Origin: Polaromonas sp.
GTDB taxonomy: Bacteria > Pseudomonadota > Gammaproteobacteria > Burkholderiales > Burkholderiaceae_C
Reading direction: 5' to 3'
Assembly: GCF_012927455.1 (NCBI RefSeq)
Contig: NZ_JABBPE010000021.1
Span: 120,068-184,067, forward strand
DNA: 64,000 bases
Below are positions 17,946 through 28,717 of this stretch, piece after piece. Under the pieces are notes generated by a model, which did no database searches, was not told the origin of the DNA, and worked only from the letters and a program-made list of their open reading frames with translations. Each line of letters starts with the position of its first letter. Within the stretch, counting starts at the first letter, position 1. A program made the translations under genes and the position numbers.

Positions 17946-19178
17946 ATGAATCAAGAGCTCGTTACAAAATTTCCGGTCACTGACCGTGTAAAGAATGCCC
18001 TCGCGGTGTCGCTGCGCGGCTGCGACGAGCTAATCCCGCAGGACGAATGGGTCAAAAAACTGGCGCGCAGCGAGGCCACGGGCGTGCCACTGCGCATCAA
18101 ACTGGGGCTGGATCCGACCGCGCCCGACATTCATATCGGCCACACGGTGGTGCTGAACAAAATGCGCCAGCTGCAGGATTTGGGCCACAGCGTGATCTTC
18201 CTGATCGGCGACTTCACCACCCTGATTGGCGACCCATCGGGGCGCAACAGCACGCGCCCGGCTTTGACGCGCGAGCAGATCGAGGCCAACGCGCAAACCT
18301 ATTACAAGCAGGCCAGTCTGGTGCTGGACCCGGCCAAAACCGAAATTCGCTACAACAGCGAGTGGTGCGACCCGCTGGGCGCGCGCGGCATGATACAGCT
18401 GGCAGCCAAGTACAACGTGGCGCGCATGATGGAACGCGAAGACTTTAACAAACGTTACAAAAACGGACAGTCCATCAGCATTCACGAGTTTCTCTACCCG
18501 CTGCTGCAAGGCTACGACTCGGTGGCGCTCAAAAGCGATCTGGAGCTGGGCGGAACCGACCAGAAGTTCAACCTGCTGGTTGGCCGGCACCTGCAGTCCG
18601 AGCACGGCCAGGAGCCGCAGTGCATTTTGACCATGCCGCTGCTCGAAGGGCTGGACGGCGTGGAAAAGATGTCCAAGAGCAAGAACAACTACATCGGCAT
18701 TTCCGAGGACGCCAACAGCATGTTCGCCAAAGTGCTGTCGATTTCCGACGTGCTGATGTGGAAGTGGTACACGCTGCTGTCGTTCAAAAGCGAGGCGGAT
18801 ATTGCGGCACTGACAGCCGAAGTCGATGCGGGCCGCAACCCGAAAGACGCCAAGGTGGCGCTGGCCAAAGAGATCACGGCGCGTTTTCACTCCAGCGCAG
18901 CCGCTGATTCGGCCGAGCAGGATTTCATCAAGCGCAGCCAAGGCGGCGTGCCCGACGAGATTGATCAAGTCAGCGTGGCGGGCGCGCCCATGGGCATTGG
19001 CGCCTTGCTCAAGGCGGCCGGGCTGGCGCCTTCGGGCAGCGAGGCTACCCGCCTGATCGAAGGCGGCGGCGTGCGGGTTGACTCCAGCGTGGTCAGCGAC
19101 AAGGCGCTCAAACTGGGCGCCGGGATTTACGTGCTGCAGGTTGGCAAGCGCAAATTCGCGCAGGTCACGCTCAGTTGA
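17946..19178 (+). CDS. tyrS: tyrosyl-tRNA synthetase
   Basis: The product has 410 residues. Class I signature HIGH lies near residue 63 and KMSKS near 241. A C-terminal S4 domain (GAGIYVLQVGKRKFAQVTLS) binds tRNA. The size is right for the long-type (TyrRS-TyrZ-like) bacterial enzyme. Confidence 0.97.
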   Translation: MNQELVTKFPVTDRVKNALAVSLRGCDELIPQDEWVKKLARSEATGVPLRIKLGLDPTAPDIHIGHTVVLNKMRQLQDLGHSVIFLIGDFTTLIGDPSGRNSTRPALTREQIEANAQTYYKQASLVLDPAKTEIRYNSEWCDPLGARGMIQLAAKYNVARMMEREDFNKRYKNGQSISIHEFLYPLLQGYDSVALKSDLELGGTDQKFNLLVGRHLQSEHGQEPQCILTMPLLEGLDGVEKMSKSKNNYIGISEDANSMFAKVLSISDVLMWKWYTLLSFKSEADIAALTAEVDAGRNPKDAKVALAKEITARFHSSAAADSAEQDFIKRSQGGVPDEIDQVSVAGAPMGIGALLKAAGLAPSGSEATRLIEGGGVRVDSSVVSDKALKLGAGIYVLQVGKRKFAQVTLS

Positions 19179-19241
19179 TGGGACGGCTGGTCAGCCGGCG
19201 CCCGGCTGCAAGCGCCCGGCCGCATCATTGACAATGCCCGA

Positions 19242-20156
19242 ATGAACTTACCGACCTTGCAATTCCTGACGCCGCAGCGCCTGCTGCGCGTCTCCGTGGT
19301 CGTGGCCTTGATCACCATCGCCCTCAAAACCACCGCCTGGTACATCACCGACTCGGTCGGGCTGCTGTCCGATGCGATGGAATCCTTTGTCAATCTGGCC
19401 AGCGCCATTTTCGGGCTGGCCATGGTCACGATCGCGCTGCGCCCCGCCGATGACGATCATCCCTATGGCCACCACAAGGCCGAGTATTTCTCGTCCGGCT
19501 TTGAGGGCGCGCTGATCATCGTGGCTGCGCTGGCCATCATCTGGGCGGCCGGCCACCGGGTTTTTGATCCGCAACCGCTGCAACAGGTGGGCTGGGGTCT
19601 GCTGCTCGCGGTGCTCAGCTCTGCCCTCAACGGGCTGCTGGCCTGGGTCATGTTTCATGCGGCACGGGAGCACCGCTCGATTGCGCTGGAGGCCGATGCG
19701 AAACATCTGGTCACCGATGTCTGGACCTCGGCGGGTGTCGTTATCGGCATTGGCGCCGTGGCGCTGACCGGCTGGCTGTGGCTGGACGCGCTGGTGGCCA
19801 TCGGCGTGGCGCTCAACATTTTGTGGCACGGCATTCACCTGATGTGGCGATCTTCCCAGGGCCTGATGGACGAGGCCGCCGAGCCCGAGGTGCTGGCGCA
19901 GATCAACCAGACGCTGGACGGCTTCTCGCACGCCACCATCCGCTTTGACCACGTCAGCACGCGACGCGCCGGCCAGCGCCGTTTTGTCGACTTGCACATG
20001 CACATGCCGCCCAGCTGGTCGCTCGGGCGCGCGGCTGCCCTGCGCGCCAGCGTGGAGCAGGCGCTGATGAGCGCTGTGCCGGGCCTGCGCGCCACCATCC
20101 AGCTACTGCCCAACGATGTGGAGACCCACTTTGATGACGCGTCCGACCTGATCTGA
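19242..20156 (+). CDS. cation diffusion facilitator family transporter
   Basis: The product has 304 residues. About six membrane helices are followed by a cytoplasmic domain from about residue 210. Conserved metal-site residues appear in [11 protein letters not shown] (helix II) and [12 protein letters not shown] (helix V), with [13 protein letters not shown] between them. It exports divalent metals such as zinc by proton exchange. The exact metal cannot be told. Confidence 0.92.
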   Translation: MNLPTLQFLTPQRLLRVSVVVALITIALKTTAWYITDSVGLLSDAMESFVNLASAIFGLAMVTIALRPADDDHPYGHHKAEYFSSGFEGALIIVAALAIIWAAGHRVFDPQPLQQVGWGLLLAVLSSALNGLLAWVMFHAAREHRSIALEADAKHLVTDVWTSAGVVIGIGAVALTGWLWLDALVAIGVALNILWHGIHLMWRSSQGLMDEAAEPEVLAQINQTLDGFSHATIRFDHVSTRRAGQRRFVDLHMHMPPSWSLGRAAALRASVEQALMSAVPGLRATIQLLPNDVETHFDDASDLI

Positions 20157-20181
20157 TGGCGGCTTCAGCGAGGAAAGGCCC

Positions 20182-20655
20182 ATGAAAGCGCTGCTGCAGC
20201 GCGTTCTTGAGGCGCGCGTCGCCATTGCCGGCCAGACCGTGGGCGCCATCGGTCCGGGGCTGCTGGTGTTGCTGTGCGCCGAGCGCGGCGACAGCGAGGC
20301 ACAGGCCGACAAACTGCTGGCCAAAATCCTCAAGCTGCGCATTTTTCCCGATGCGGCTGGCAAGATGAACCGCAGCGTGCAGGACCTGGACGGCCAGGGC
20401 ATGAATGGATTGAAGGGCGGGCTGCTCATCGTGAGCCAGTTCACGCTGGCCGCCGATGTCTCGGGCGGCAACCGGCCCAGCTTCACCGGCGCCGCGCCGC
20501 CGGATGTGGGGCGCCGCCTCTACGACTACTTCGTGGCGCAGGCGCGGGCGGCTCATGCGCAGGTGCAAACCGGGCAGTTTGCCGCCGACATGCAGATTCA
20601 TCTGGTCAACGACGGGCCGGTGACCATCCCCTTGCATATAGATCCGGCACTTTGA
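20182..20655 (+). CDS. dtd: D-aminoacyl-tRNA deacylase
   Basis: The product has 157 residues. The [17 protein letters not shown] block (SQFT motif) and the C-terminal NDGPVTIP (GP motif) are the two active-site signatures. It hydrolyses D-aminoacyl-tRNAs. It starts 25 bases after the CDF gene. Confidence 0.96.
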   Translation: MKALLQRVLEARVAIAGQTVGAIGPGLLVLLCAERGDSEAQADKLLAKILKLRIFPDAAGKMNRSVQDLDGQGMNGLKGGLLIVSQFTLAADVSGGNRPSFTGAAPPDVGRRLYDYFVAQARAAHAQVQTGQFAADMQIHLVNDGPVTIPLHIDPAL

Positions 20656-20666
20656 CAGTTTTGGAT

Positions 20667-20726
20667 TGCTATTTATTTGATAGCTGCTTGCGCCCGTCCT
20701 TATTGGGCTAGAGGCCTATTTAAAGC
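20667..20726 (+). repeat. dispersed repeat I, copy 5 (near-consensus)
   Basis: TGATAGCTGCTTGCGCCCGT then TATTGGGCTAGAGGCC, between dtd and ybeY. This is the clearest copy in the window. Confidence 0.85.
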
Positions 20727-20734
20727 CTAAATAA

Positions 20735-21190
20735 TCATTGGTATGGGTTGTCGAAGCCCAAGCCGGCCAGCAGCTTGACCTCCAGCGCTTCCATGGTTTG
20801 AGCGTCCTGCTCGCCGGTTTCATGGTCGTAACCCTGCGCGTGCAGCGTGCCGTGCACCAGCAGGTGGGCGTAGTGGGCTTGCAGCGTCTTTTTGTTCTCT
20901 TTGGCTTCGCGCTCCACCACCGGCGCGCACAGCACCAGGTCGGCCGTGACTAGCGGCTCCTGGGTGTAGTCAAAGGTCAGCACATTGGTGGCGTAGTCTT
21001 TCTGGCGGTAGTCGCGGTTCAGGGTCTGTCCTTCTTCGGCACCGACGATACGCACCGTGATCTCGGCGTCCTGCGCTAGCGCGTGACGTATCCAGCGCGT
21101 CACGCTGTGGCGCGGCAGCGCGGCGCGGTGCAGCGCCGCATCTGGGAAGGCGCCAAACTGCAGCGATAAACTCAAGTGATTAAGAGCCAT
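20735..21190 (-). CDS. ybeY: endoribonuclease YbeY (rRNA maturation)
   Basis: The product has 151 residues. The zinc motif [11 protein letters not shown] (H3xH5xH) is complete. It processes the 16S rRNA 3' end and takes part in ribosome quality control. Its start overlaps the phoH stop by 11 bases, the usual phoH-ybeY order. Confidence 0.95.
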   Translation of the reverse strand: MALNHLSLSLQFGAFPDAALHRAALPRHSVTRWIRHALAQDAEITVRIVGAEEGQTLNRDYRQKDYATNVLTFDYTQEPLVTADLVLCAPVVEREAKENKKTLQAHYAHLLVHGTLHAQGYDHETGEQDAQTMEALEVKLLAGLGFDNPYQ

Positions 21191-22217
21191 TTCGGCTCCT
21201 GGCGCTTGTTTTGCGGGCGCGGGTAGCTACTAAATCAATAGCATCGTCGGTACCCGCGGCGGCGCCAGCAGCGGCATCGTCACGGCTGCTGGGGGTCTTG
21301 TCATAGGCGTCCACAATGCGTGCCACCAGCGGATGGCGCACCACATCAAGACTGGTCAGCCGGGTAATCGCAATACCCTGCACGCGCCTCAGCACGCGTT
21401 CGGCATCGATCAGCCCGCTGAGTTGCGTGCGCGGCAAATCGACCTGACTCACGTCGCCCGTCACCACCGCCTTGCTGCCAAAGCCGATGCGTGTCAAAAA
21501 CATCTTCATCTGCTCGGGCGTGGTGTTTTGCGCCTCGTCGAGGATGACAAACGCGTGGTTCAGTGTGCGCCCGCGCATGAAGGCGAGCGGCGCAATCTCG
21601 ATCTGCTGGCGCTCAAAAGCTTTTTGCACGCGCTCAAAGCCCATCAGCTCGTGCAGCGCGTCATACAGCGGGCGCAAATACGGGTCGACCTTTTGCGCCA
21701 TGTCGCCCGGCAAAAAGCCCAGGCGTTCGCCCGCCTCAACCGCCGGGCGCGTCAGCACGATGCGCTGCACCGTGCTGCGCTCCAACGCATCAACCGCGCA
21801 GGCCACCGCCAAATAGGTCTTGCCGGTGCCGGCCGGGCCAATGCCAAAAGTGATGTCGTGCGTCGCGATGTTTTCAAGGTAGACCCCCTGCTTGACGGTT
21901 CGCGCGCGCAGGTCGGCGCGGCGCGTTGACAGCGTCGCCTGCCCATCGGGCGCCACACCCAACGCGGTGTCGCCGGCCAGCATCAGCTGCACGGTCTCCG
22001 GCTCAATCGGCCGCTGGGCAATTTCGTACAGCGCCTGCAGCACCTCCAGCGCCTGCTGCGCCCGCAGCCTGGCGCCATCGATCTTGAACTGCTCAAAGCG
22101 GTGAGCAATCGTCACCTGCAGACCCGCCTCTATGGTGCGGATGTGGGCGTCCATGGGACCGCACAAATGGCCCATGCGGGTATTGTTCGGTGGCGTGAAG
22201 GTGTGGCGAAGAATCAA
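21180..22217 (-). CDS. PhoH-family ATPase (YbeZ-like)
   Basis: The product has 345 residues. Walker A GPAGTGKT lies near residue 122 and Walker B VILDEAQN near 227. This family is thought to be an RNA helicase-like partner of YbeY. The last 25 or so residues ([17 protein letters not shown]) are partly encoded by repeat I, so the C-terminus is unlike relatives and the repeat lies just before the overlap with ybeY. Confidence 0.94.
   Translation of the reverse strand: MILRHTFTPPNNTRMGHLCGPMDAHIRTIEAGLQVTIAHRFEQFKIDGARLRAQQALEVLQALYEIAQRPIEPETVQLMLAGDTALGVAPDGQATLSTRRADLRARTVKQGVYLENIATHDITFGIGPAGTGKTYLAVACAVDALERSTVQRIVLTRPAVEAGERLGFLPGDMAQKVDPYLRPLYDALHELMGFERVQKAFERQQIEIAPLAFMRGRTLNHAFVILDEAQNTTPEQMKMFLTRIGFGSKAVVTGDVSQVDLPRTQLSGLIDAERVLRRVQGIAITRLTSLDVVRHPLVARIVDAYDKTPSSRDDAAAGAAAGTDDAIDLVATRARKTSARSRNGS
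21213..21243 (-). repeat. dispersed repeat I, copy 6 (partial), 3' end of phoH
   Basis: On the minus strand: GCTATTGATTTAGTAGCTAC then CCGCGCCCGC. It is in frame with phoH. Confidence 0.65.
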
Positions 22218-22321
22218 GGCGTGGGTTTTCCTGAAAAAAGGGCAGAAAACGTTAAGACAGCGGGAAGAAAGCCAATTGTCGGCCTAAACGGCGGCCGTGC
22301 GCCGACTGCTAAGATTTGCGC

Positions 22322-22894
22322 ATGATAGGAAGACTCACTGGCCAGCTGGCCGAAAAAAATCCGCCTGAAATCCTGCTGGACTGCCATGGCGTCGGTTATG
22401 AAGTGCTGGTGCCCATGAGCACGTTTTACAACCTGCCAGGGCTGGGTGAAAAAGTCAGCCTGTTCACGCATTTTGTGGTGCGCGAGGACGCGCAGATTCT
22501 TTACGGCTTTGGCAGCACGGCCGAGCGCGCAGCGTTCCGCCAGCTCATCAAGATATCGGGCGTCGGCCCGCGCACCGCGCTCAGCGTGCTCAGCGGCATG
22601 AGCGTGCAAGAACTGGCCCAGGCCGTCACCACCCAGGAAGCCGGCCGCATTATCAAGGTGCCCGGCATCGGCAAAAAAACCGCCGAACGTCTGCTGCTAG
22701 AACTCAAGGGCAAGCTGGGCGCCGACATTGGTGCGCACGTTAGCGTTGCCAATGACATGCAGTCCGACATCCTGCAGGCGCTGGTTGCGCTGGGCTACAG
22801 CGACCGCGACGCTGCCCTGGCGCTGAAAGCCTTGCCCAAGGAGGTGGGGGTCAGCGACGGCATCAAGCTGGCGCTGAAAGCGCTGGCCAAATAG
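22322..22894 (+). CDS. ruvA: Holliday junction DNA helicase subunit RuvA
   Basis: The product has 190 residues: an OB-fold ([12 protein letters not shown]...), two helix-hairpin-helix motifs ([22 protein letters not shown]) and a C-terminal domain that contacts RuvB. The ATG at 22322 gives the family N-terminus; the TTG at 22316 is less likely. ruvB follows after 15 bases. Confidence 0.97.
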   Translation: MIGRLTGQLAEKNPPEILLDCHGVGYEVLVPMSTFYNLPGLGEKVSLFTHFVVREDAQILYGFGSTAERAAFRQLIKISGVGPRTALSVLSGMSVQELAQAVTTQEAGRIIKVPGIGKKTAERLLLELKGKLGADIGAHVSVANDMQSDILQALVALGYSDRDAALALKALPKEVGVSDGIKLALKALAK

Positions 22895-22909
22895 CATGAC
22901 GCAACAACC

Positions 22910-23989
22910 ATGAGCATCCAGACCGACGACTTCGACATGTCCGACCTGCCGCCGGCCCGGCGCATCATGTCGGCCGCGCCTGCCTCGCCTAAGGAAGAGG
23001 CGATTGAACGCGCGCTGCGGCCCAAGCTGTTTGACGACTATGTCGGCCAGACCAAGGCGCGCGAGCAGCTTGAAATCTTTATTGGCGCCGCCAAAAAGCG
23101 CAGCGAGGCACTCGACCATGTGTTGCTGTTCGGCCCGCCCGGACTGGGCAAAACCACGCTATCGCACATCATTGCGCACGAACTGGGCGTCAACATGCGT
23201 CAAACCTCGGGCCCGGTACTTGAAAAACCAAAAGACCTGGCGGCCTTGCTGACCAATCTTGAAAAAAATGACGTTCTGTTCATCGACGAGATTCACCGCC
23301 TGAGCCCAGTGGTCGAGGAAATCCTCTATCCCGCGCTGGAGGACTACCAGATCGACATCATGATCGGCGAAGGCCCGGCGGCGCGCTCCATCAAGCTTGA
23401 TTTGCAGCCTTTCACGCTGGTCGGCGCCACCACGCGCGCCGGCATGCTGACCAATCCGCTGCGTGACCGTTTTGGCATCGTGGCGCGGCTGGAGTTTTAC
23501 ACGCCCGAAGAGCTGGCGCGCATCGTCAAGCGCAGCGCGGGGTTGCTCAACGTGCCGACCGACGTGGCCGGCGGTTTTGAGATTGCGCGGCGTTCGCGCG
23601 GCACGCCGCGCATTGCCAACCGGCTGCTGCGCCGCGTGCGCGATTACGCCGACGTCAAGGGCAGCGGCCAGATCACGCTGGACATAGCCAACAAGGCGCT
23701 CGCCATGCTCGACGTCGACCCGCAGGGCTTTGACCTGATGGACCGCAAGCTGTTGGAGGCGGTGATTCACCGTTTCGACGGCGGCCCGGTCGGGCTGGAC
23801 AATATCGCCGCCAGCATTGGCGAGGAGCCGGGCACGATTGAAGACGTGATCGAGCCCTACCTGATCCAGCAGGGCTTTTTGCAACGCACGCCGCGCGGCC
23901 GCATCGCCACGCTGGCGGCCTACCGGCACCTCGGCGTCGCGCCGCCGCAGGCCGATGCCGGCCTTGGCCTGTTCACGCCAGGAATCTGA
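22910..23989 (+). CDS. ruvB: Holliday junction branch migration ATPase RuvB
   Basis: The product has 359 residues. Walker [10 protein letters not shown] lies near residue 75 and Walker B FIDEIHRL near 124. The conserved GATTRAG (sensor 1 region) and the C-terminal winged helix with [10 protein letters not shown] are present. It works with RuvA as the branch migration motor. Confidence 0.98.
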   Translation: MSIQTDDFDMSDLPPARRIMSAAPASPKEEAIERALRPKLFDDYVGQTKAREQLEIFIGAAKKRSEALDHVLLFGPPGLGKTTLSHIIAHELGVNMRQTSGPVLEKPKDLAALLTNLEKNDVLFIDEIHRLSPVVEEILYPALEDYQIDIMIGEGPAARSIKLDLQPFTLVGATTRAGMLTNPLRDRFGIVARLEFYTPEELARIVKRSAGLLNVPTDVAGGFEIARRSRGTPRIANRLLRRVRDYADVKGSGQITLDIANKALAMLDVDPQGFDLMDRKLLEAVIHRFDGGPVGLDNIAASIGEEPGTIEDVIEPYLIQQGFLQRTPRGRIATLAAYRHLGVAPPQADAGLGLFTPGI

Positions 23990-24021
23990 AAAAACCACAT
24001 GACCCGCCCGAGAGCCTTCGC

Positions 24022-25320
24022 ATGAAACGTCGCTGGCTTTGGGTCGCGGGCGTGCTCGCTTTGATTGCTTTGGCGCTGCTGGGCTGGCTGACGCTGCGCG
24101 CCCCGCGCCTCGATGCGCTGGAGTTGCGCCCGGCGCCGCTGCTGCGTACGCTGCAGTTTTCCGCGCGCGTGGCGACCTTGTCGCGCGTCGATGTCGGCAG
24201 CACCGTCACCGGGCGCGTGGCGCAGGTGCTGGTGTCGGAAGGGGCGCAGGTGCGCAAGGGCGAGCTGCTGGTCCGGCTTGAGTCCGACGAGCTGCGCGCC
24301 GCGTTGGCGCAGGCTGTGGCCGCCGAGCAGCAGGCGGCCGCGCGCATTGCCGGGCTGCGCAGCAGCGGCAGAAGCAGCGCCAAGGCCGGTCTGGCGCAGG
24401 CCGACTCGACGTTGAAGGCTGCGCAGGCTGAACTGGCACGCACGCAACAACTGGTGGCGCAGGGCTTTGTCAGTGCGTCGCGGCTCGATGACGTGCAGCG
24501 GGCCGTCGAAGTGGCCAGCGCGCAGCAGGCCGCTGCCAGGGCGCAGATACAGGCCAATGCCGATGCCGGAACCGATGTGGTGCAGGCCCAGGCGCTGCTG
24601 GCGCTGGGCCGTGCCGCCACGCAGGCGGCCCAGGCCCGGCTGGTGCAGGCGGCGGTATCGGCACCGGCCGATGCGCGGGTGTTGTCGCGCCAGGTCGAGC
24701 CTGGGCAGATCGTGCAGCCGGGCAAGGCTTTGCTCAGCCTGGCGCTGGCGGGCCCGACGCAGCTGAGCGCGCAGGTTGACGAGCGTTTTCTTGACCAGCT
24801 GCAGGTGGGCCAGCAGGCGGCGGTGCTGGCCGATGCCTTTGCCGGGCAGCGTTTTGCCGCCCGGGTGATGTCGATCGCGCCTGCCGTTGATGCCCAGCGC
24901 GGCGCGATTGAGCTTAAATTTGCGCTGGAACAGCAGCCACCGGCCTTTTTGCGCGAGGACATGACGCTGTCCGTCGAGCTGGAAACGGCCAGGCGCGAGC
25001 AGGCTCTGGCCCTGCCGCTAAGCGCGCTGCGCACGCAGGCGGGCGACGGTTCCGCGACGGTGCTGGTGGCGCGCGATGGCCGGGCGCAGGTGCAGGCCGT
25101 GCGCCTGGGCCTGCGCACGCTGGACGCGGCAGAAGTGCTGCAAGGCCTGAGCGCCGGTGATCTGGTGTTGCTGGGCGGCCAGGTCAAGGCCGGTAGCCGG
25201 GTCAGGACACAGACCGTGCCCTGGCAGCCGGGCAAGTCAGCCACGCGGGGCGGGACGGGGGTCGCAGGGGTGCAAGGGGCAGAGGCCGGCTCGGCCCTGA
25301 CCAACGCCATGGGGCGCTGA
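24022..25320 (+). CDS. HlyD/MacA-type periplasmic adaptor of an ABC exporter
   Basis: The product has 432 residues. An N-terminal anchor helix lies at about 6-24, then a lipoyl-like half, a long coiled-coil hairpin (about 85-190, rich in Ala, Gln and Arg), the second lipoyl half and beta-barrel domains. It should link an inner-membrane ABC transporter to an outer-membrane channel. It is followed by a permease and an ATPase gene. No outer-membrane factor gene is nearby. Confidence 0.88.
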   Translation: MKRRWLWVAGVLALIALALLGWLTLRAPRLDALELRPAPLLRTLQFSARVATLSRVDVGSTVTGRVAQVLVSEGAQVRKGELLVRLESDELRAALAQAVAAEQQAAARIAGLRSSGRSSAKAGLAQADSTLKAAQAELARTQQLVAQGFVSASRLDDVQRAVEVASAQQAAARAQIQANADAGTDVVQAQALLALGRAATQAAQARLVQAAVSAPADARVLSRQVEPGQIVQPGKALLSLALAGPTQLSAQVDERFLDQLQVGQQAAVLADAFAGQRFAARVMSIAPAVDAQRGAIELKFALEQQPPAFLREDMTLSVELETARREQALALPLSALRTQAGDGSATVLVARDGRAQVQAVRLGLRTLDAAEVLQGLSAGDLVLLGGQVKAGSRVRTQTVPWQPGKSATRGGTGVAGVQGAEAGSALTNAMGR

Positions 25321-25336
25321 AGGGCGCAGACCCAGC

Positions 25337-26563
25337 ATGTCATCCTGGCTTGGCTTTGAATTTCGCGTGGCGCTGCGTTTTTTGCGCGAGGGGCGCATGC
25401 AAACCCTGCTCATTATCGTCGGCGTGGCTGCCGGCGTCGCCGTCGTCGCCTATATCTCGGCGCTGATCAGCGGCCTGCAAAGCAGCACGCTGACCAAGAC
25501 GCTGGGCGCCCAGGCCCATATCACGGTGCGCGCGCCTGACGACGTCGTGACGCCCGCAGCGCTTTTGGCGCCGGGCAGCACCACGCTGACCGAACTACAG
25601 CCGCGCGCGCAGCGCCTGCGCGCGGTCGCCAACTGGCAGGCCTTGCTGCCGCTGCTCGAAGAGCTGCCCGCCATCGCAGGCGTCTCGCCCATGGTGTCGG
25701 GTGCCGGCTTGGCTCTGCGCGGCGAGGCCACGCAGGCCATCGCGCTGACCGGCGTGGAACTCGACCGCTATGACCGCGTCGTCGGCCTGCGCAGCAAGGT
25801 CGTCAGCGGCAGCGCGCGCCTGTCGCCTGGCGAGGCCATTGTCGGCCGTGAACTGGCGGCCGACCTGGGCGTGCGCGTGGGCGACCGCCTGACGGTGCAA
25901 ACGGGCACCGTTACCGAGGCGCTGCGCGTCACGGCGCTGGTCGACCTGGGTGTGAAGGACCTGAACCGCCGCACCGTCATCGTGCCGCTGCGCTCTGCCC
26001 AGAGTTTGCTGGCCCTGCCGGGCGGTGCCACCAGCCTGGATTTGACAGTGAAGGATGTCTGGTCAGCGCAGACGCTGGCGCAGGATTTACGCCGCCAGTT
26101 TCCCTACAAGATTGAAAGCTGGCAGGAGAGCAACGCCCAACTGGTGTCCGCGCTCAACGCCCAGTCGGTCAGCACGGCGCTGATACGCGGCGTGGTGCTG
26201 GTCGTGGTGGTGCTGGGCATCGCCAGCGTGCTGGTGGTGTCGGTGGTGCAAAAGCGCCGCGAGATCGGCATCCTGCGCGCCATGGGCGCCACGCGCGGTC
26301 AGATCTTGCGGCTTTTCCTGGTGCAGGGCGCGGTGGTGGGCGCGCTCGGCTCGCTGTTGGGAATTTTGCTGGCGATAGTCATGATCTGGCTGTTCATGGC
26401 CTTTGTGCGCGGCGCCGACGGCTTGCCGCTGTTCGTGATCAGGCTGCCGTGGACGACGGCCTGGCAAGTGGCGCTGATCGCCACCGTTTGCGGCGTGCTG
26501 GCTGCCATTGCCCCGGCACGCCGCGCCGCCGCCATGGACCCGGCGCAAGCCATCAGGATCTAG
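25337..26563 (+). CDS. FtsX/MacB-type ABC transporter permease
   Basis: The product has 408 residues. Helix 1 lies at about 22-45, followed by a large periplasmic domain (about 50-270), then three helices (about 275-300, 325-352 and 375-395) separated by the conserved KRREIGILRAMGATR. This is the type IV/FtsX-like topology, which powers substrate movement in the periplasm (DevC/MacB-like). It is the middle gene of a three-gene exporter operon. Confidence 0.92.
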   Translation: MSSWLGFEFRVALRFLREGRMQTLLIIVGVAAGVAVVAYISALISGLQSSTLTKTLGAQAHITVRAPDDVVTPAALLAPGSTTLTELQPRAQRLRAVANWQALLPLLEELPAIAGVSPMVSGAGLALRGEATQAIALTGVELDRYDRVVGLRSKVVSGSARLSPGEAIVGRELAADLGVRVGDRLTVQTGTVTEALRVTALVDLGVKDLNRRTVIVPLRSAQSLLALPGGATSLDLTVKDVWSAQTLAQDLRRQFPYKIESWQESNAQLVSALNAQSVSTALIRGVVLVVVVLGIASVLVVSVVQKRREIGILRAMGATRGQILRLFLVQGAVVGALGSLLGILLAIVMIWLFMAFVRGADGLPLFVIRLPWTTAWQVALIATVCGVLAAIAPARRAAAMDPAQAIRI

Positions 26564-26567
26564 CGCG

Positions 26568-27332
26568 ATGAGCCAGAACACTGATTCGCGCAAGAGCACC
26601 GAGTCCGGCGCATTGCTAGAGTTGAGCGATGTGCGCAAGAGCTACAACATCGGGCAGCCCAATCAGGCCGAGGTGCTGCACGGCGTGTCGCTGCGCGTGG
26701 ACCCGGGCGAGTTCATCGCACTGATCGGGCCTTCGGGCTCCGGCAAAAGCACCCTGCTCAACATCATCGGCCTGCTCGAACCCATGACGTCGGGCCGCTA
26801 CCAGCTGCGCGGCGAAGGGGTAGAGGGGCTGGACGACGCCGCGCTGACCATGCGCCGGCGCAGCACGCTGGGCTTTGTGTTCCAGTTTCATCACCTGCTG
26901 CCGGCTTTCACGGCGCTGGAAAACGTCACCATGCCGGCCTTGCTGCGGGAAGGCCGCGTCAGCAGCCGGCAGCGCGAACACGCGCGCGAACTGCTGGCCG
27001 CCGTCGGCCTGGCGAGCGCCATGGACAAGCGCCCGGCCGAGCTGTCGGGCGGCATGCAGCAGCGCGTGGCAATCGCGCGCGCGCTGGTGCAAGAGCCGCC
27101 GCTGGTGCTGGCCGACGAGCCCACCGGCAACCTCGATACCGCCTCGTCCGACGAAGTGTTTGTGCAGTTGCGACGCATGCACGCCGAGCGCGGCATTTCA
27201 TTTGTGGTGGTGACGCACGACCCGCGCCTGGCAGCGCGCTGCGACCGGCTGGTAGAGTTGATCGATGGGCGCATCGCCCGGGATGAGCCGATTGCCGGGG
27301 GGCAGGGTGGGGCGGGTTTGCCGGCTGTTTAG
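26568..27332 (+). CDS. ABC transporter ATP-binding protein (MacB/LolD type)
   Basis: The product has 254 residues. Walker A GPSGSGKST lies near residue 54, the signature LSGGMQQR near 158, Walker B LVLADEPTGNLD near 178 and the switch His in VVTHD. The sequence is closest to the LolD/MacB/DevA group. The ATG at 26568 lies 4 bases after the permease stop; an upstream in-frame ATG inside the permease gene is less likely. Confidence 0.95.
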   Translation: MSQNTDSRKSTESGALLELSDVRKSYNIGQPNQAEVLHGVSLRVDPGEFIALIGPSGSGKSTLLNIIGLLEPMTSGRYQLRGEGVEGLDDAALTMRRRSTLGFVFQFHHLLPAFTALENVTMPALLREGRVSSRQREHARELLAAVGLASAMDKRPAELSGGMQQRVAIARALVQEPPLVLADEPTGNLDTASSDEVFVQLRRMHAERGISFVVVTHDPRLAARCDRLVELIDGRIARDEPIAGGQGGAGLPAV

Positions 27333-27338
27333 GGGTGT

Positions 27339-27392
27339 TTTATGCCTCTAGCCCAGGTGGAGCGGGCGCCAGCAGCTCCTTAAATGATAGCG
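27339..27392 (-). repeat. dispersed repeat I, copy 7
   Basis: Read on the minus strand: CTATCATTTAAGGAGCTGCT then GGCGCCCGCT and GGGCTAGAGGC. It lies in the 179-bp gap between the ABC operon and the converging aldolase gene. Confidence 0.75.
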
Positions 27393-27511
27393 GTTGGTTT
27401 GCGAGGGGTGGCTTGTTTAACGTTTGAGGCGAGAGGGGGACGTCCGGAGCCACTTCAAATTTTCCTGCCAAAAAGCCCTCAAGCCTGGTGCAGTCAACGC
27501 AATCTACTCAG

Positions 27512-28717
27512 TCAGCTCAACGCGCCCCGGGCATCCACCCGGATGATCTGCTCGACTGTGCCGTGCTGCAAGCCGCCACGCACCCCCACCATGAAGTCGT
27601 GCAGGTTGACGGTGGGGTCACAGTGACCCGGTATCAGCCACACAGCTTCGCCGAGTTCCGGCAGCACCGCGCCGCGCAGGATGCCGTGTTCGTCGCCGCC
27701 GTTGGCATAGTCCAGCGCCAGTCCGTGCACGGCCGGCAGGCCCGAATCGATCGCATGGCTTTTATGCCCCGCGTCCACCACCGCGTGGCTGGCGCAGACG
27801 CTCATGACCTGGCTTTTGACAAACAGCGCATGCTCAAAAACCGGCTGTGCCGAGTCGCGCTCGTTGGCGGCATAGTCGCGGTCCATGAAGAGGAAAGAGC
27901 CCGCCTGCAGCTCGCCATAAACGCCGCTGGCCGTTTCCAGCGCAAACGTGCCGGTGCCGGCGCCGGTCACCAGGCCCACCGTCATGCCTTGCTCCGCAAT
28001 CAGCTGGCGTGTCCGCCGCACTGCGGCCACCACCTGGGCGATGGCCGCCTGCCGATCAAGCGCACTGCGCACATGCTGCGCCCCGCCGTGGTAAGCCTGC
28101 AAGCCGGCGAAGCGCAGGGCCGGGTGTTTGCGGATCTCCAGCGCCAGCGTGACGGCTGCAGGACCGGGGGTTACGCCGCAGCGGCCCTGGCCGACGTCGA
28201 TTTCCACAAACACGTCGATCACCGTGGCCGCGGGCGCCGCGCCGCTGTCTTCCCTGGGGCTGGTGCGGGCCTCGGTCATGGCTTGGGCCAGCCGGCTCAC
28301 GCCCTCCAGGCTGTCCACCGCAATGGCGATCTGCCCGCCGTGCGCCGCCACCCGTTGCGTGAGCGCCGCCACGCGGGCAAGCTTGGCGGGTGCAATCACC
28401 TGGTTGCTGATGTAGACGTTGTAAACAGCGCCGGCCACCATGGCTTCGGCTTCGGCGGTTTTTTGCACGCACACGCCGACTGCGCCGGCCTTGATCTGCA
28501 TCCTGGCCAGCGCAGCGCTCTTGTGCATCTTGGCGTGGGGGCGCCAGCGGATGTTGTGTTTTTTGGCAAATTCGGCCAGGCGGCCGATGTTGCGCTTCAT
28601 CGCATCGAGGTCAATCACCAGAGCCGGGGTGTCGATGTCGTTGACGGGTTTGCCCATCAGTTCGGCCAAATGGAGTGGCAAGGTGGTCATGGAAAGTAGC
28701 TTGTCCGGATGCATCAT
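27512..28717 (-). CDS. D-threonine aldolase / 3-hydroxy-D-aspartate aldolase family enzyme
   Basis: The product has 401 residues. It has a fold-type III (alanine racemase-like) PLP domain with the Lys in WRPHAKMHKS (near 59), and a C-terminal domain with the metal-binding HCDPT (near 365) and AGHKSHAID. Enzymes of this family cleave D-3-hydroxyamino acids to glycine and an aldehyde, using PLP and a divalent metal. Exact substrate is open. Its ATG overlaps the stop of the upstream histidine phosphatase gene (ATGA); an internal ATG at 28690 is also possible. Confidence 0.87.
   Translation of the reverse strand: MMHPDKLLSMTTLPLHLAELMGKPVNDIDTPALVIDLDAMKRNIGRLAEFAKKHNIRWRPHAKMHKSAALARMQIKAGAVGVCVQKTAEAEAMVAGAVYNVYISNQVIAPAKLARVAALTQRVAAHGGQIAIAVDSLEGVSRLAQAMTEARTSPREDSGAAPAATVIDVFVEIDVGQGRCGVTPGPAAVTLALEIRKHPALRFAGLQAYHGGAQHVRSALDRQAAIAQVVAAVRRTRQLIAEQGMTVGLVTGAGTGTFALETASGVYGELQAGSFLFMDRDYAANERDSAQPVFEHALFVKSQVMSVCASHAVVDAGHKSHAIDSGLPAVHGLALDYANGGDEHGILRGAVLPELGEAVWLIPGHCDPTVNLHDFMVGVRGGLQHGTVEQIIRVDARGALS

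Noticed and set aside
27488..28699. Plus-strand frame of about 400 codons opposite the aldolase gene
   Set aside because: The minus-strand gene carries PLP and metal motifs; the other has His/Arg-rich composition typical of shadow frames.
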